5,472 nt of DNA. It comes from Methanoculleus sp. (GTDB taxonomy: Archaea; Halobacteriota; Methanomicrobia; Methanomicrobiales; Methanoculleaceae). Below the pieces are notes generated by a model, which made no database searches, was not told where the DNA came from, and saw only the letters and a list, made by a program, of their open reading frames with translations. The DNA is taken from assembly GCA_023230425.1 (NCBI GenBank), contig JALNXI010000143.1, positions 1 to 5,472 of the forward strand, in the 5' to 3' direction. Position 1 is the first letter of the stretch; each line of letters opens with the position of its first letter. Below are positions 1-5,215 of the stretch, piece after piece. A program made the position numbers and the translations under genes.

Positions 1-1
1 C

Positions 2-1153
2 CGTCCCTATACGCCGGACGGCGCCGGCAACGTGACGGCCGGGAACAACCGGTTCGCGTTCGACCTCTACCGGCGCCTCGCGACCGACCCGGCGCATGCG
101 GGAGGCAACCTCTTCTTCTCGCCCTATAGCACCTCGTCGGCCCTCGCGATCACCTACGAGGGCGCCCGCGGCACGACCGCAGATGAGATTGGGGCGGTGC
201 TGCACCTCCCGGCGAACGATACTCTCCGGCGGGAGGGATTCGCTGCCCTCAATGCCGCCCTGAACCGCGGGAGCGGTAACTACACTCTCCGCACCGCAAA
301 CGCCCTCTGGGCTGAGGAAACCTACTCGTTCCTCCCTGACTACATCGACGTGGCTGCTCGCTGGTATGGGGCAAACGCAACGAGCCTCGACTTCATCAAC
401 GACCCCGAGGGGTCGCGGGAGACGATCAACCGGTGGGTGGAGGAGCAGACCGAAGATCGGATCCGCGACCTCCTGCCGCCCAATTCAATCGACCCGCTGA
501 CCCGGCTCGTGATCACGAACGCGATCTACTTCAAAGGCACCTGGGTCGAACAGTTCGACGCGAACGAGACAACGGAGGAGGAGTTCCGGGTTGCACCGAA
601 CGAGACGGTGCTCGTTCCGATGATGCACGGGGATGCCGTCTATCCGTACGCAGAGACTGAGACCCTCCGGGTGCTGGAGATGCCGTACGCGCACGGGAAC
701 GAAACCGAACTTGCGATGCTCGTCCTTCTGCCGAAGAAAGACAACCTGACGGCTGCGGAGGAGGTCCTGGACGCGGAGAGACTTGCCGGCCTGCGGGGGT
801 CCCTGGTCTCGCAGAATGTCAGGGTATTCTTCCCGAAGTTCACGCTGGAGACGGGGTATCCTCTTCCGGGAGTGCTTGCGGCGATGGGGATGCCCACGGC
901 GTTTGCCAATGATGCCGCCGACCTCTCGGGGATGGACGGCACGAGAGACCTCTTCATCACCGGGGTCTTCCATAAGGCATTCATCGACGTGAACGAGGAG
1001 GGCACCGAGGCCGCGGCAGCGACCGGCGTCGTCGCGGGGGGAGGTGCCACACCCGTCTTCCGTGCGGACCACCCGTTTGTCTTCCTCATCGTCGAGAAGG
1101 ATTCCGGCACGGTCCTCTTCGCAGGAAGGGTCGTAAACCCCGAAAGCCCGTGA
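2..1153 (+). CDS. Serpin-family serine protease inhibitor (N-terminus cut off by window edge)
   Basis: Serpins trap target proteases by a suicide mechanism in which the cleaved reactive loop inserts into a beta-sheet. The reading frame is already open at the window start, so the true start and any signal peptide lie upstream. Residue numbers here count from the GTG at 32, which is only an internal candidate start. Seen: the N-terminal block NLFFSPYSTSSALAI (26-40), ANALWAE (89-95), the shutter motif NAIYFKGTW (163-171), the hinge GTEAAAATGVV (324-334) and the C-terminal signature FRADHPFVFLI (343-353). All main serpin blocks are present and the length is normal. The alanine-rich hinge fits an inhibitory serpin. 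Counting from hinge G324 as P15 puts the scissile bond near G338-A339. Eight N-x-S/T sequons, counting one just upstream of the GTG, suggest an extracellular glycoprotein. Family assignment is certain; the protease target is unknown. Confidence 0.96.
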   Translation, partial: RPYTPDGAGNVTAGNNRFAFDLYRRLATDPAHAGGNLFFSPYSTSSALAITYEGARGTTADEIGAVLHLPANDTLRREGFAALNAALNRGSGNYTLRTANALWAEETYSFLPDYIDVAARWYGANATSLDFINDPEGSRETINRWVEEQTEDRIRDLLPPNSIDPLTRLVITNAIYFKGTWVEQFDANETTEEEFRVAPNETVLVPMMHGDAVYPYAETETLRVLEMPYAHGNETELAMLVLLPKKDNLTAAEEVLDAERLAGLRGSLVSQNVRVFFPKFTLETGYPLPGVLAAMGMPTAFANDAADLSGMDGTRDLFITGVFHKAFIDVNEEGTEAAAATGVVAGGGATPVFRADHPFVFLIVEKDSGTVLFAGRVVNPESP

Positions 1154-1159
1154 AGGGTG

Positions 1160-1189
1160 CGGAACGGGGGCTGTTCTCTCCCCCCTCCG
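1160..1189 (+). terminator. GC-rich hairpin just downstream of the serpin gene
   Basis: CGGA (1160-1163) pairs with TCCG (1186-1189) and GGGGG (1166-1170) pairs with the C-run at 1180-1185, with a small internal bulge and a loop of about 9 nt. It starts 6 nt after the serpin stop codon. No T-tract follows, and archaeal termination usually relies on T-runs, so it may stabilise the mRNA 3' end rather than terminate transcription. The pairing is seen directly; the role is inferred. Confidence 0.35.
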
Positions 1190-1304
1190 TCGGCAACGGA
1201 TACCGGGGCGGTTGCCGGCCGCCTGTTTCGTGGGGCGGCAGGGTGCCCTCCCATCCGCAGTCTTGATGCCCGCCACAATCACCCACAGGATACCCTGGAG
1301 GTGC

Positions 1305-1386
1305 AGGGGTGCAGTCAGCCACTCAGATGGGAACTACCCTACAGGTAGAGTCTCAAGCCCCGGTCTTTAAGCCGGAGTCGTTGATA
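1305..1386 (+). mobile_element. Degenerate IS200/IS605 (IS1341/tnpB-type) right end, omega-RNA-like relic
   Basis: The stretch contains a small stem CTACC-CTACA-GGTAG (1334-1348), then AGTCTCAAGCCCC, then a hairpin built on CCGGTCTTTAAGCCGG (1360-1375), then AGTCGTTGAT ending at 1385. From memory, this order (AAGCCCC, a C/G-rich stem with a CTTTA-type loop, then GTCGTTGA or TAGTTGAC) is the usual right end of archaeal tnpB elements, where it forms the 3' part of the guide (omega) RNA. The outer stem is imperfect here (C1359 faces A1376), which suggests decay. No tnpB reading frame, zinc-finger CxxC pairs or DED motifs lie upstream, and only about 150 bp separate it from the serpin. It is therefore a solo remnant if the identification is right. 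It could also be an unrelated structured intergenic RNA. Confidence 0.5.
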
Positions 1387-1422
1387 TCAGTATTGTCATG
1401 CCTAAACGCACCGTTGATGAAA

Positions 1423-1488
1423 TCAGGGAGGTAAAAATTTGATTTAATATGGATGTGGCGACCATGTCACCATTAAACTTATCCCTGA
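1423..1488. repeat. Long imperfect inverted repeat framing the hicBA promoter
   Basis: The outer arms are a perfect 7-bp match: TCAGGGA (1423-1429) and TCCCTGA (1482-1488). Inside them, TTTAATATGG (1443-1452) faces CCATTAAA (1470-1477), matching except for a two-base insertion. The centre, GTGGCGACCATGTCAC, has short GTG/CAC arms. The array ends 37 bp before the hicB start and contains the best TATA-like sequence, so it may be an operator or fold as an RNA leader. The 91-residue HicB here has no DNA-binding domain, so if this is an operator the binding protein is unclear. Confidence 0.45.
1443..1450 (+). promoter_or_regulatory. Candidate TATA box of the hicBA pair
   Basis: TTTAATAT in an AT-rich patch resembles the archaeal TATA box. 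Initiation some 25 nt downstream would give a leader of about 50 nt before hicB, which is consistent with hicB having a ribosome binding site. A second candidate, TTAAACTTAT at 1473-1482, would give a shorter leader. The choice between them is not settled by sequence. Confidence 0.4.
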
Positions 1489-1512
1489 AAAACCCAATAT
1501 TCCAATCACGCT

Positions 1513-1518
1513 GAGGTG
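1513..1518 (+). promoter_or_regulatory. Ribosome binding site of hicB
   Basis: GAGGTG ends 7 nt before the ATG at 1526 and matches the archaeal 16S 3' end complement, supporting this start codon. Confidence 0.7.
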
Positions 1519-1525
1519 TAACGTC

Positions 1526-1801
1526 ATGCTGGTCACATTTGAAGTAACCTATGCTGAGGGATGGTGGAGCGCCAGCGCACATGCACCTGAAAATGCCATC
1601 TATACCCAGGGCAAGAGCGTTGGAGAACTCATCGACAACATCCTGGAAGCAACGTCGCTCCATTACGCGGAAGAAATCGGAGCGGGAGAACGGATCACCA
1701 TTGTAACCAGGTATAATTCGGAGACCCACGAACAGGAGAGCCCGATCCCATCAAATTTCGAATACAAGGTCGATATCATTGCCGCGACACCCGGTTGTTA
1801 G
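1526..1801 (+). CDS. hicB: HicB-family antitoxin (single-domain, 91 residues)
   Basis: HicB proteins neutralise HicA toxins by binding them and covering the catalytic site. Visible features: a beta-rich start (VTFEVTYAEGWWSASA), then YTQGKSVGEL (26-35) and the helix LIDNILEATSLHYAEE (35-50). These fit the HicB/UPF0150 fold, whose typical pattern is a tryptophan or tyrosine strand followed by TxGxSxxEAxxNIxEA. The protein stops at 91 residues with no C-terminal helix-turn-helix or ribbon-helix-helix, so it probably does not bind DNA by itself. The usual central strand (normally ending in a PxxPG-like turn) is divergent here. It precedes and overlaps hicA by 23 nt, so the two are translationally coupled. 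Base composition is more AT-rich than the neighbouring genes, suggesting transfer. Without the partner gene the call would be weaker; with it the assignment is good. Confidence 0.82.
   Translation: MLVTFEVTYAEGWWSASAHAPENAIYTQGKSVGELIDNILEATSLHYAEEIGAGERITIVTRYNSETHEQESPIPSNFEYKVDIIAATPGC
1766..1770 (+). promoter_or_regulatory. Ribosome binding site supporting the TTG start of hicA
   Basis: AAGGT within the hicB coding sequence lies 8 nt before the TTG at 1779. It supports the non-ATG start that protein homology also requires. Confidence 0.45.
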
Positions 1802-2021
1802 TGGATTTAAGACGATCAAAGTCCTTGAAAAACTCGGTTTTTCTTTTCTTCGGCAGGTCGGGAGTCATGTCCAGATGCGTAAAGTTGTTGGAGATAAACG
1901 GCTCCGGGTTACCATACCCCTTCACGATGAACTCAGCACGGCCACGCTGAACACAATCGTCACCGACGTCGCAGAATTTGAGGGTATGACAAGAGAGCAA
2001 ATCTACGATCTCTTACGGTAA
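1779..2021 (+). CDS. hicA: HicA-family toxin (mRNA interferase, YcfA-like)
   Basis: HicA is a small double-stranded-RNA-binding-fold ribonuclease that cleaves mRNA when its antitoxin is lost. The 80-residue length is normal for the family. The N-terminus MPRHPVVSGFKTIKVLEKLG matches the family pattern (PxVSGxExIKxLxKxGF), GSHVQMRK (28-35) carries the catalytic histidine (H30), and VTIPLH (44-49) is the conserved strand followed by a C-terminal helix. The start is a TTG inside the end of hicB; it is chosen because the family pattern begins right there and AAGGT (1766-1770) sits 8 nt upstream. The weak TTG start and the 23-nt overlap probably keep toxin output below antitoxin output. All key residues are present, so the toxin looks intact. 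Confidence 0.9.
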   Translation: MPRHPVVSGFKTIKVLEKLGFSFLRQVGSHVQMRKVVGDKRLRVTIPLHDELSTATLNTIVTDVAEFEGMTREQIYDLLR

Positions 2022-2077
2022 CCCTCTTCTTAAGCCAACAAATATCCTTCCGCGAATCGAGAATGTATCTGATCTCC

Positions 2078-3406
2078 TCACGAAGACCGGAGCCGGGAGA
2101 GGATCCGCTCTTTCTTTGCGAGCGCCGCTTCCGCCGCCCGCTCGACTCCCGCCTTCATCTCCTCAAAATCCCTTTTATCTTCGTCCACGACCTTCTTCAC
2201 CGGGGTGTAGGCCGACTCCCGGAACCGGGGCGTGAAGTCCCGGATCTCGCCGTCGACCGAGAGGACCGATTCGGGCTCTCCTTCCTCGACATAGCCGACC
2301 TCTTTCATAGCGACACCTGCGGACTCGACGACCCGCCGGATCGCGGGCGCGAGCTCCGGCGGCGCGACGACCAGGAGGGCGTCGAGGGAGACGCCGAGGT
2401 AGTCGATCTCGAGGGCATCGAGCATCTTAAGGACCTTCGGCTGCACGAGCGTCCGGAGTTCGTCCTCGACGACGACGATCCGGCATCCGGCGGTCTCGGC
2501 CATCTCGAAGGCGTCGCCCCGCAGCCCGCCGTTCGTGACGTCGGTCATGGCGTGGATGCCGGGGAGGATGTCGCTTGCGAGGAGCGCCTCGCAGGCCTTG
2601 AGGAAGTGGAGGTTGATCGTCTCCTCGACGACGTCGGGGAACCCGGAGTAGATCGCGGCGGTCGCAATCGTCCCGCCGCCGGCCCCCTCGGTCATGAGGA
2701 GGACGTCGCCGGGGGCGATCTGTTTTCGGGCCGTGAGGTGGTTCGCGACGCCGACGGCGCCGACGCAGCCGGTCATCCGGGTCCCGAGCACCATGTCCCC
2801 GCCGATGCGCAAGGTGGAGCCGGTCACGAGGGGAACGCCCATGGCCTCACCGACAGCGGAGACGCCCGCCGTGTAGTCGAATATCTTCGCGACGTCGCCG
2901 TCGTCGGCGACGTGGATATCGGAGAGGAGGGCGACGGGCTTTGCGCCCATGACGTAGACATCCCGGAGCGTCGCCCGGGTGACGTGGAACCCGGCGAGGA
3001 AGGGGAAGTCGGAGAGGCGGGAGTGCATCCCGTCGACGGTGGTTATGATATAGTCCCCTCCGGCACATACGGCGCCTGCGTCGTCCATCTCGTCGACGCC
3101 GACCGCAGCCGACGTCCGACCGATGATGCGGGCGAGCTGCCGGTGGGCGAAGAAGTCCCCGGACCCCCGTGATCCGACGCCGAACTCACCCATCGTCGAG
3201 CCGGAGGGCTCAAAGGTGAAGAGGTCGCCGGAGAGGCCGGTCGAGTTCTTCGCTTCGGTTAGGACCGCCCGGGCGAACGCCTCGGCGTAGGCGGGAGTTA
3301 TACGGTGGCGCTTGATGGAGAGCACATCCCGGGAAAGAAGGCGCACGATATCGTCGTCAGGGGCGCCGGCAGCGAGGTGCCGGCGGCTGATCTCTTCTAC
3401 ATCCAT
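2078..3406 (-). CDS. AIR-synthase-related protein (PurM/HypE/SelD/ThiL superfamily, COG1973-like)
   Basis: This superfamily binds ATP and activates carbonyl or carbamoyl oxygens by phosphorylation; members include PurM, HypE, SelD and ThiL. The 442 residues hold a glycine-rich segment SGSTMGEFGVGSRGSG (68-83), an acidic nucleotide/metal segment VDEMDDAGAV (104-113), TTVDGMHSRL (122-131), the family core TLRDVYVMGAKPVALLSDIH (146-165), TGSTLRIGGD (195-204), a C-domain loop MTEGAGGGT (238-246) and MTDVTNGGLRGDAFEMAE (287-304). A charged, probably helical tail follows from about 396. The layout and length resemble the long uncharacterised AIR-synthase-like proteins of methanogens rather than true HypE, which is shorter and ends in a PRIC-type cysteine motif absent here. 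Its substrate is unknown. It converges on hicA with a 56-bp gap and diverges from thiD. The mRNA looks leaderless. Confidence 0.85.
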   Translation of the reverse strand: MDVEEISRRHLAAGAPDDDIVRLLSRDVLSIKRHRITPAYAEAFARAVLTEAKNSTGLSGDLFTFEPSGSTMGEFGVGSRGSGDFFAHRQLARIIGRTSAAVGVDEMDDAGAVCAGGDYIITTVDGMHSRLSDFPFLAGFHVTRATLRDVYVMGAKPVALLSDIHVADDGDVAKIFDYTAGVSAVGEAMGVPLVTGSTLRIGGDMVLGTRMTGCVGAVGVANHLTARKQIAPGDVLLMTEGAGGGTIATAAIYSGFPDVVEETINLHFLKACEALLASDILPGIHAMTDVTNGGLRGDAFEMAETAGCRIVVVEDELRTLVQPKVLKMLDALEIDYLGVSLDALLVVAPPELAPAIRRVVESAGVAMKEVGYVEEGEPESVLSVDGEIRDFTPRFRESAYTPVKKVVDEDKRDFEEMKAGVERAAEAALAKKERILSRLRSS

Positions 3407-3430
3407 TGTAAGAGTAGTCGATGCAAAACC

Positions 3431-3438
3431 AGATAAAA
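3431..3438 (-). promoter_or_regulatory. TATA box of the AIR-synthase-like gene (near-leaderless transcript)
   Basis: Read on the - strand this is TTTTATCT, with 24 nt between it and the ATG at 3406. Archaeal initiation about 25 nt past the box would place the start site within a few bases of the ATG. No GGAGG- or GGTG-like sequence precedes the ATG, which agrees with leaderless translation. The element lies in the 86-bp divergent gap shared with thiD. Confidence 0.55.
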
Positions 3439-3492
3439 GGAGTGGCGTGGGACAGGCAAAGATTCAAGCGGATCTACGCCGACAATTGAAGA

Positions 3493-4287
3493 ATGACGGA
3501 TGCGCAGATGATCGCCGCATGCTCCATCGCCGGTTCCGACTCGGGGGGAGGGGCGGGCATCCAGGCAGACTTAAAGACGTTTACGGCGCTCGGCATCTGG
3601 GGGCTGACGGTCATAACAGCAGTCACGGCCCAGAACACCCACGAGGTGCGAGGGACCTGGATGCTCCCCCCGGAGGCTGTGCGGGCTCAAGTGGAGGCGG
3701 TCGCCGACGACTTCGCGGTCGGGGCATGGAAGACGGGGATGCTCGGTAACGGCCCCAACACCCGGGCCGTTGCGGAGGCCCTGCCCGACGGGGCAACGCT
3801 CATCATCGACCCGGTGATGATATCGACGTCGGGCCACCGGCTCCTCGCGGAGGACGCCGTCGCGGATCTTGTGGAACTGCTCATCCCCCGGGCGGAGGTC
3901 GTCACCCCGAACCTTCCGGAGGCGGAGGTGCTTGCGGGTATGCGGGTTGCGACCCTGGACGACATGGTCGAAGCGGGCCGGCGGATCCTCGACCTCGGCG
4001 CCGGGGCCGTGGTGGTGAAGGGGGGACATCTCGCCGGCGGTGCGGCGGTCGATATCCTCATCGACCGGGATGGTGTGATGCGGCTCTCAGGGAAGCGTTA
4101 TCCCTACTCGGTGCACGGGTCGGGGTGCTGCTTCTCTGCGGCGCTCACCGCATACCTTGCCCGGGGAATGCCTGCGCGCCACGCGTTCGCCGCAGCCCGG
4201 GAGTTCATTGATACGGCCATCCGGGAGGCGGCGGGTGGGCCCGGGCCCGTCAGGATCGTCAATCCCGGGGGAACGATCTTTTGCTGA
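3493..4287 (+). CDS. thiD: Hydroxymethylpyrimidine/phosphomethylpyrimidine kinase
   Basis: ThiD phosphorylates hydroxymethylpyrimidine, then its monophosphate, giving the pyrimidine diphosphate used for thiamine synthesis in the cytoplasm. The ribokinase-fold protein shows the substrate-binding N-terminus AGSDSGGGAGIQADLKTF (13-30), then TAVTAQNT (42-49), KTGMLG (80-85), DPVM (106-109), TPNLPEAEVL (138-147), VVVKGGH (173-179) and the anion-hole motif HGSGCCFSAALTAYLA (208-223) with catalytic C212. The 264-residue length is that of a stand-alone ThiD; many archaeal homologues carry an extra C-terminal ThiN domain, absent here. An in-frame TGA 6 nt before the ATG fixes this as the first possible start. 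ATG at 3508 is an alternative and would place the start closer to the usual family N-terminus. No strong ribosome binding site is seen. Confidence 0.95.
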   Translation: MTDAQMIAACSIAGSDSGGGAGIQADLKTFTALGIWGLTVITAVTAQNTHEVRGTWMLPPEAVRAQVEAVADDFAVGAWKTGMLGNGPNTRAVAEALPDGATLIIDPVMISTSGHRLLAEDAVADLVELLIPRAEVVTPNLPEAEVLAGMRVATLDDMVEAGRRILDLGAGAVVVKGGHLAGGAAVDILIDRDGVMRLSGKRYPYSVHGSGCCFSAALTAYLARGMPARHAFAAAREFIDTAIREAAGGPGPVRIVNPGGTIFC

Positions 4288-4290
4288 CAC

Positions 4291-4367
4291 GGAAATAATA
4301 TTTCCCGATATCGACATAATTTTGATTTTTATGTCCTACTTTTTCCGAAATCCTTCTTCTTTTATCA
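4291..4367 (+). terminator. Tandem palindromes and T-tracts after thiD
   Basis: Immediately after the thiD stop come GGAAATA-A-TATTTCC (4291-4305), the 8-bp palindrome CGATATCG (4306-4313), and a hairpin with 7-bp arms GACATAA (4313-4319) and TTATGTC (4329-4335). T-runs occur within and after it (4320-4323, 4326-4330, 4340-4344, 4361-4363). T-rich stretches past a stop codon are the usual archaeal termination signal. The T-tracts are the stronger support; the three tandem palindromes are unusual and might also be protein-binding sites. Confidence 0.55.
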
Positions 4368-4435
4368 CCAGACGGAACCCCGGTGAAAACCCCGTATTCC
4401 TCCCATTATCAAGTAGAAATAGTAAATACCCTTTT

Positions 4436-4454
4436 GATTGTTTAAAAACAAATC
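4436..4454. promoter_or_regulatory. Palindrome upstream of the Lrp-gene TATA box, candidate operator
   Basis: GA-TTGTTT-AA-AAACAA-A-TC is a palindrome with perfect 6-bp inner arms and one extra A before the outer arm. It ends 5 bp before the TATA box of the downstream Lrp/AsnC gene. AT-rich palindromes of this kind next to the promoter are typical of autoregulated archaeal Lrp genes. The symmetry is seen; the binding is inferred. Confidence 0.45.
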
Positions 4455-4459
4455 CGGAA

Positions 4460-4468
4460 TTTTAATAA
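4460..4468 (+). promoter_or_regulatory. TATA box of the Lrp/AsnC transcription unit
   Basis: TTTTAATAA is preceded by CCGGAA, which could act as a BRE (TFB recognition element). 25 nt separate it from the ATG at 4494, so the transcript probably starts at or within a few bases of the ATG. No ribosome binding site precedes that ATG, consistent with a leaderless mRNA. Confidence 0.6.
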
Positions 4469-4493
4469 CCAAGAGCCTGCAACTACTGTAAGA

Positions 4494-4925
4494 ATGGATG
4501 AGATCGACGATGCGATTCTTCGGGAGCTGCAGAGGGACGGGCGGATGCCTATGGCAGAGCTCGGCTCGATGCTGGGCATCGCACCGTCAACGGTCTTTAA
4601 ACGGATCGAGAAGTTAAAGAACGCCGGTATCCTCGAACGGTTCACGATCGTCATCAACCAGAAGTGTTTTGAGCATACCCTGGTCGCTTTTCTGAACGTC
4701 AGGGTCCACCCGGACGGAAAGCCGGAGGTCGAGGAGTTTATGCGGGACCACCCGGACATCCTTGAACTCTACGAGGTGCTGGAGCCCGGGGACTTCTTTG
4801 TCAAGGTCCGGGTGCAGAACATATCCGAGTTGAAGCGGAGCGTGCTCATCCCCCTCTCCGGCCTTCCGGGGGTGAAGGATATCCAGACGATCATATCGGT
4901 GAGGAAGGTCAAGGAACAGACATAG
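4494..4925 (+). CDS. Lrp/AsnC-family transcriptional regulator
   Basis: Lrp/AsnC proteins are dimeric or octameric DNA-binding regulators whose C-terminal RAM domain often senses amino acids. Seen in 143 residues: an N-terminal winged helix (MDEIDDAILRELQRDGRMPM, then AELGSMLGIAPSTVFKRIEK with recognition helix about 30-42), a linker strand, and a RAM domain from about 64 to 137 with the strand VAFLNVRV, the loop LEPGDFFVKVRV (96-107) and a final strand QTIISVRKV. Length is normal for the family. It is followed after 10 nt by a small membrane-protein gene and then, 1 nt on, by another gene, so it probably heads an operon. An AT-rich palindrome beside its TATA box suggests autoregulation. The effector and targets cannot be told. 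Confidence 0.95.
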   Translation: MDEIDDAILRELQRDGRMPMAELGSMLGIAPSTVFKRIEKLKNAGILERFTIVINQKCFEHTLVAFLNVRVHPDGKPEVEEFMRDHPDILELYEVLEPGDFFVKVRVQNISELKRSVLIPLSGLPGVKDIQTIISVRKVKEQT

Positions 4926-4930
4926 GTGGA
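4924..4930 (+). promoter_or_regulatory. Ribosome binding site of the small membrane-protein gene
   Basis: AGGTGGA overlaps the stop codon of the Lrp gene and ends 5 nt before the ATG at 4936. It fixes the start and indicates coupling to the upstream gene. Confidence 0.7.
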
Positions 4931-4935
4931 ATTGA

Positions 4936-5214
4936 ATGCAGATTGAGATCATGCAGCAGATGCTTGCGGTTGTGACGCTTCTTCTGGGGGCGCTCCTCAT
5001 CGCCATCATCTTCAACGCCTACCGGATTGTCAGGCAGCAGACGCTGCTCTACTTTATCTACGGGCTTTTTACGCTGATCGTGGGGATAACGTTTGCGGAC
5101 CTGGTGAGTGTCTTCGCGCCCGATGAATTCATCATCCTCTGGTCGGCGGTCTTCTCTCGTATCGTTGTAATCCTCGGCCTCTGCGTGATGGCCTATGGTG
5201 TCCTGAGAGGGTGA
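4936..5214 (+). CDS. Small three-helix membrane protein of unknown function
   Basis: The 92-residue product is almost all hydrophobic. Likely membrane segments are residues 9-29 (MLAVVTLLLGALLIAIIFNAY), 36-59 and 66-90, joined by a basic loop (YRIVRQQ) after the first and an acidic turn (APDEF) before the third. The positive loop suggests the first turn faces the cytoplasm. I do not recognise it firmly. The arrangement (helix, then an AYR-type basic loop, two more helices, next to a winged-helix regulator gene) is reminiscent of small archaeal membrane proteins annotated as DUF7521, but this is from memory of the pattern, not an alignment. It lies 10 nt after the Lrp gene and 1 nt before the next gene, so it belongs to the same transcript. 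A sensory or regulatory membrane partner is possible but unproven. Confidence 0.8.
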   Translation: MQIEIMQQMLAVVTLLLGALLIAIIFNAYRIVRQQTLLYFIYGLFTLIVGITFADLVSVFAPDEFIILWSAVFSRIVVILGLCVMAYGVLRG

Positions 5215-5215
5215 G

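Noticed and set aside
32..34. GTG as the true serpin start
   Set aside because: The frame is open to the window edge and the upstream residues (RPYTPDGAGN) look like a linker after an export signal, so the real start is probably upstream.
485..1282. Long - strand frames opposite the serpin
   Set aside because: They are composition artefacts; the serpin motifs on the + strand explain the region.
1157..1348. 63-codon frame after the serpin, possibly a TnpB C-terminus
   Set aside because: There is no zinc finger or catalytic motif and the product is low in conservation signals. At most its last codons overlap the omega-RNA-like relic.
1398..1442. 14-codon frame reading MPKRTVDEIREVKI
   Set aside because: The start resembles a real protein N-terminus, but it ends after 14 codons, has no ribosome binding site and runs into the inverted repeat. 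It may be a gene remnant, but this is too short to support.
1367..1729. 120-residue - strand frame across hicB
   Set aside because: It is antisense to hicB and crosses the hicBA promoter region, with no recognisable domain.
2063..3172. 369-residue frame on the + strand
   Set aside because: It lies opposite the well-supported AIR-synthase-like gene, and its Asp/Gly/Glu/Arg-rich product shows no family motif. It is a GC-rich antisense shadow.
4376..4394. Direct repeat AACCCCG twice with 12-bp spacing
   Set aside because: It is a 7-bp repeat in two copies only, within chance expectation.
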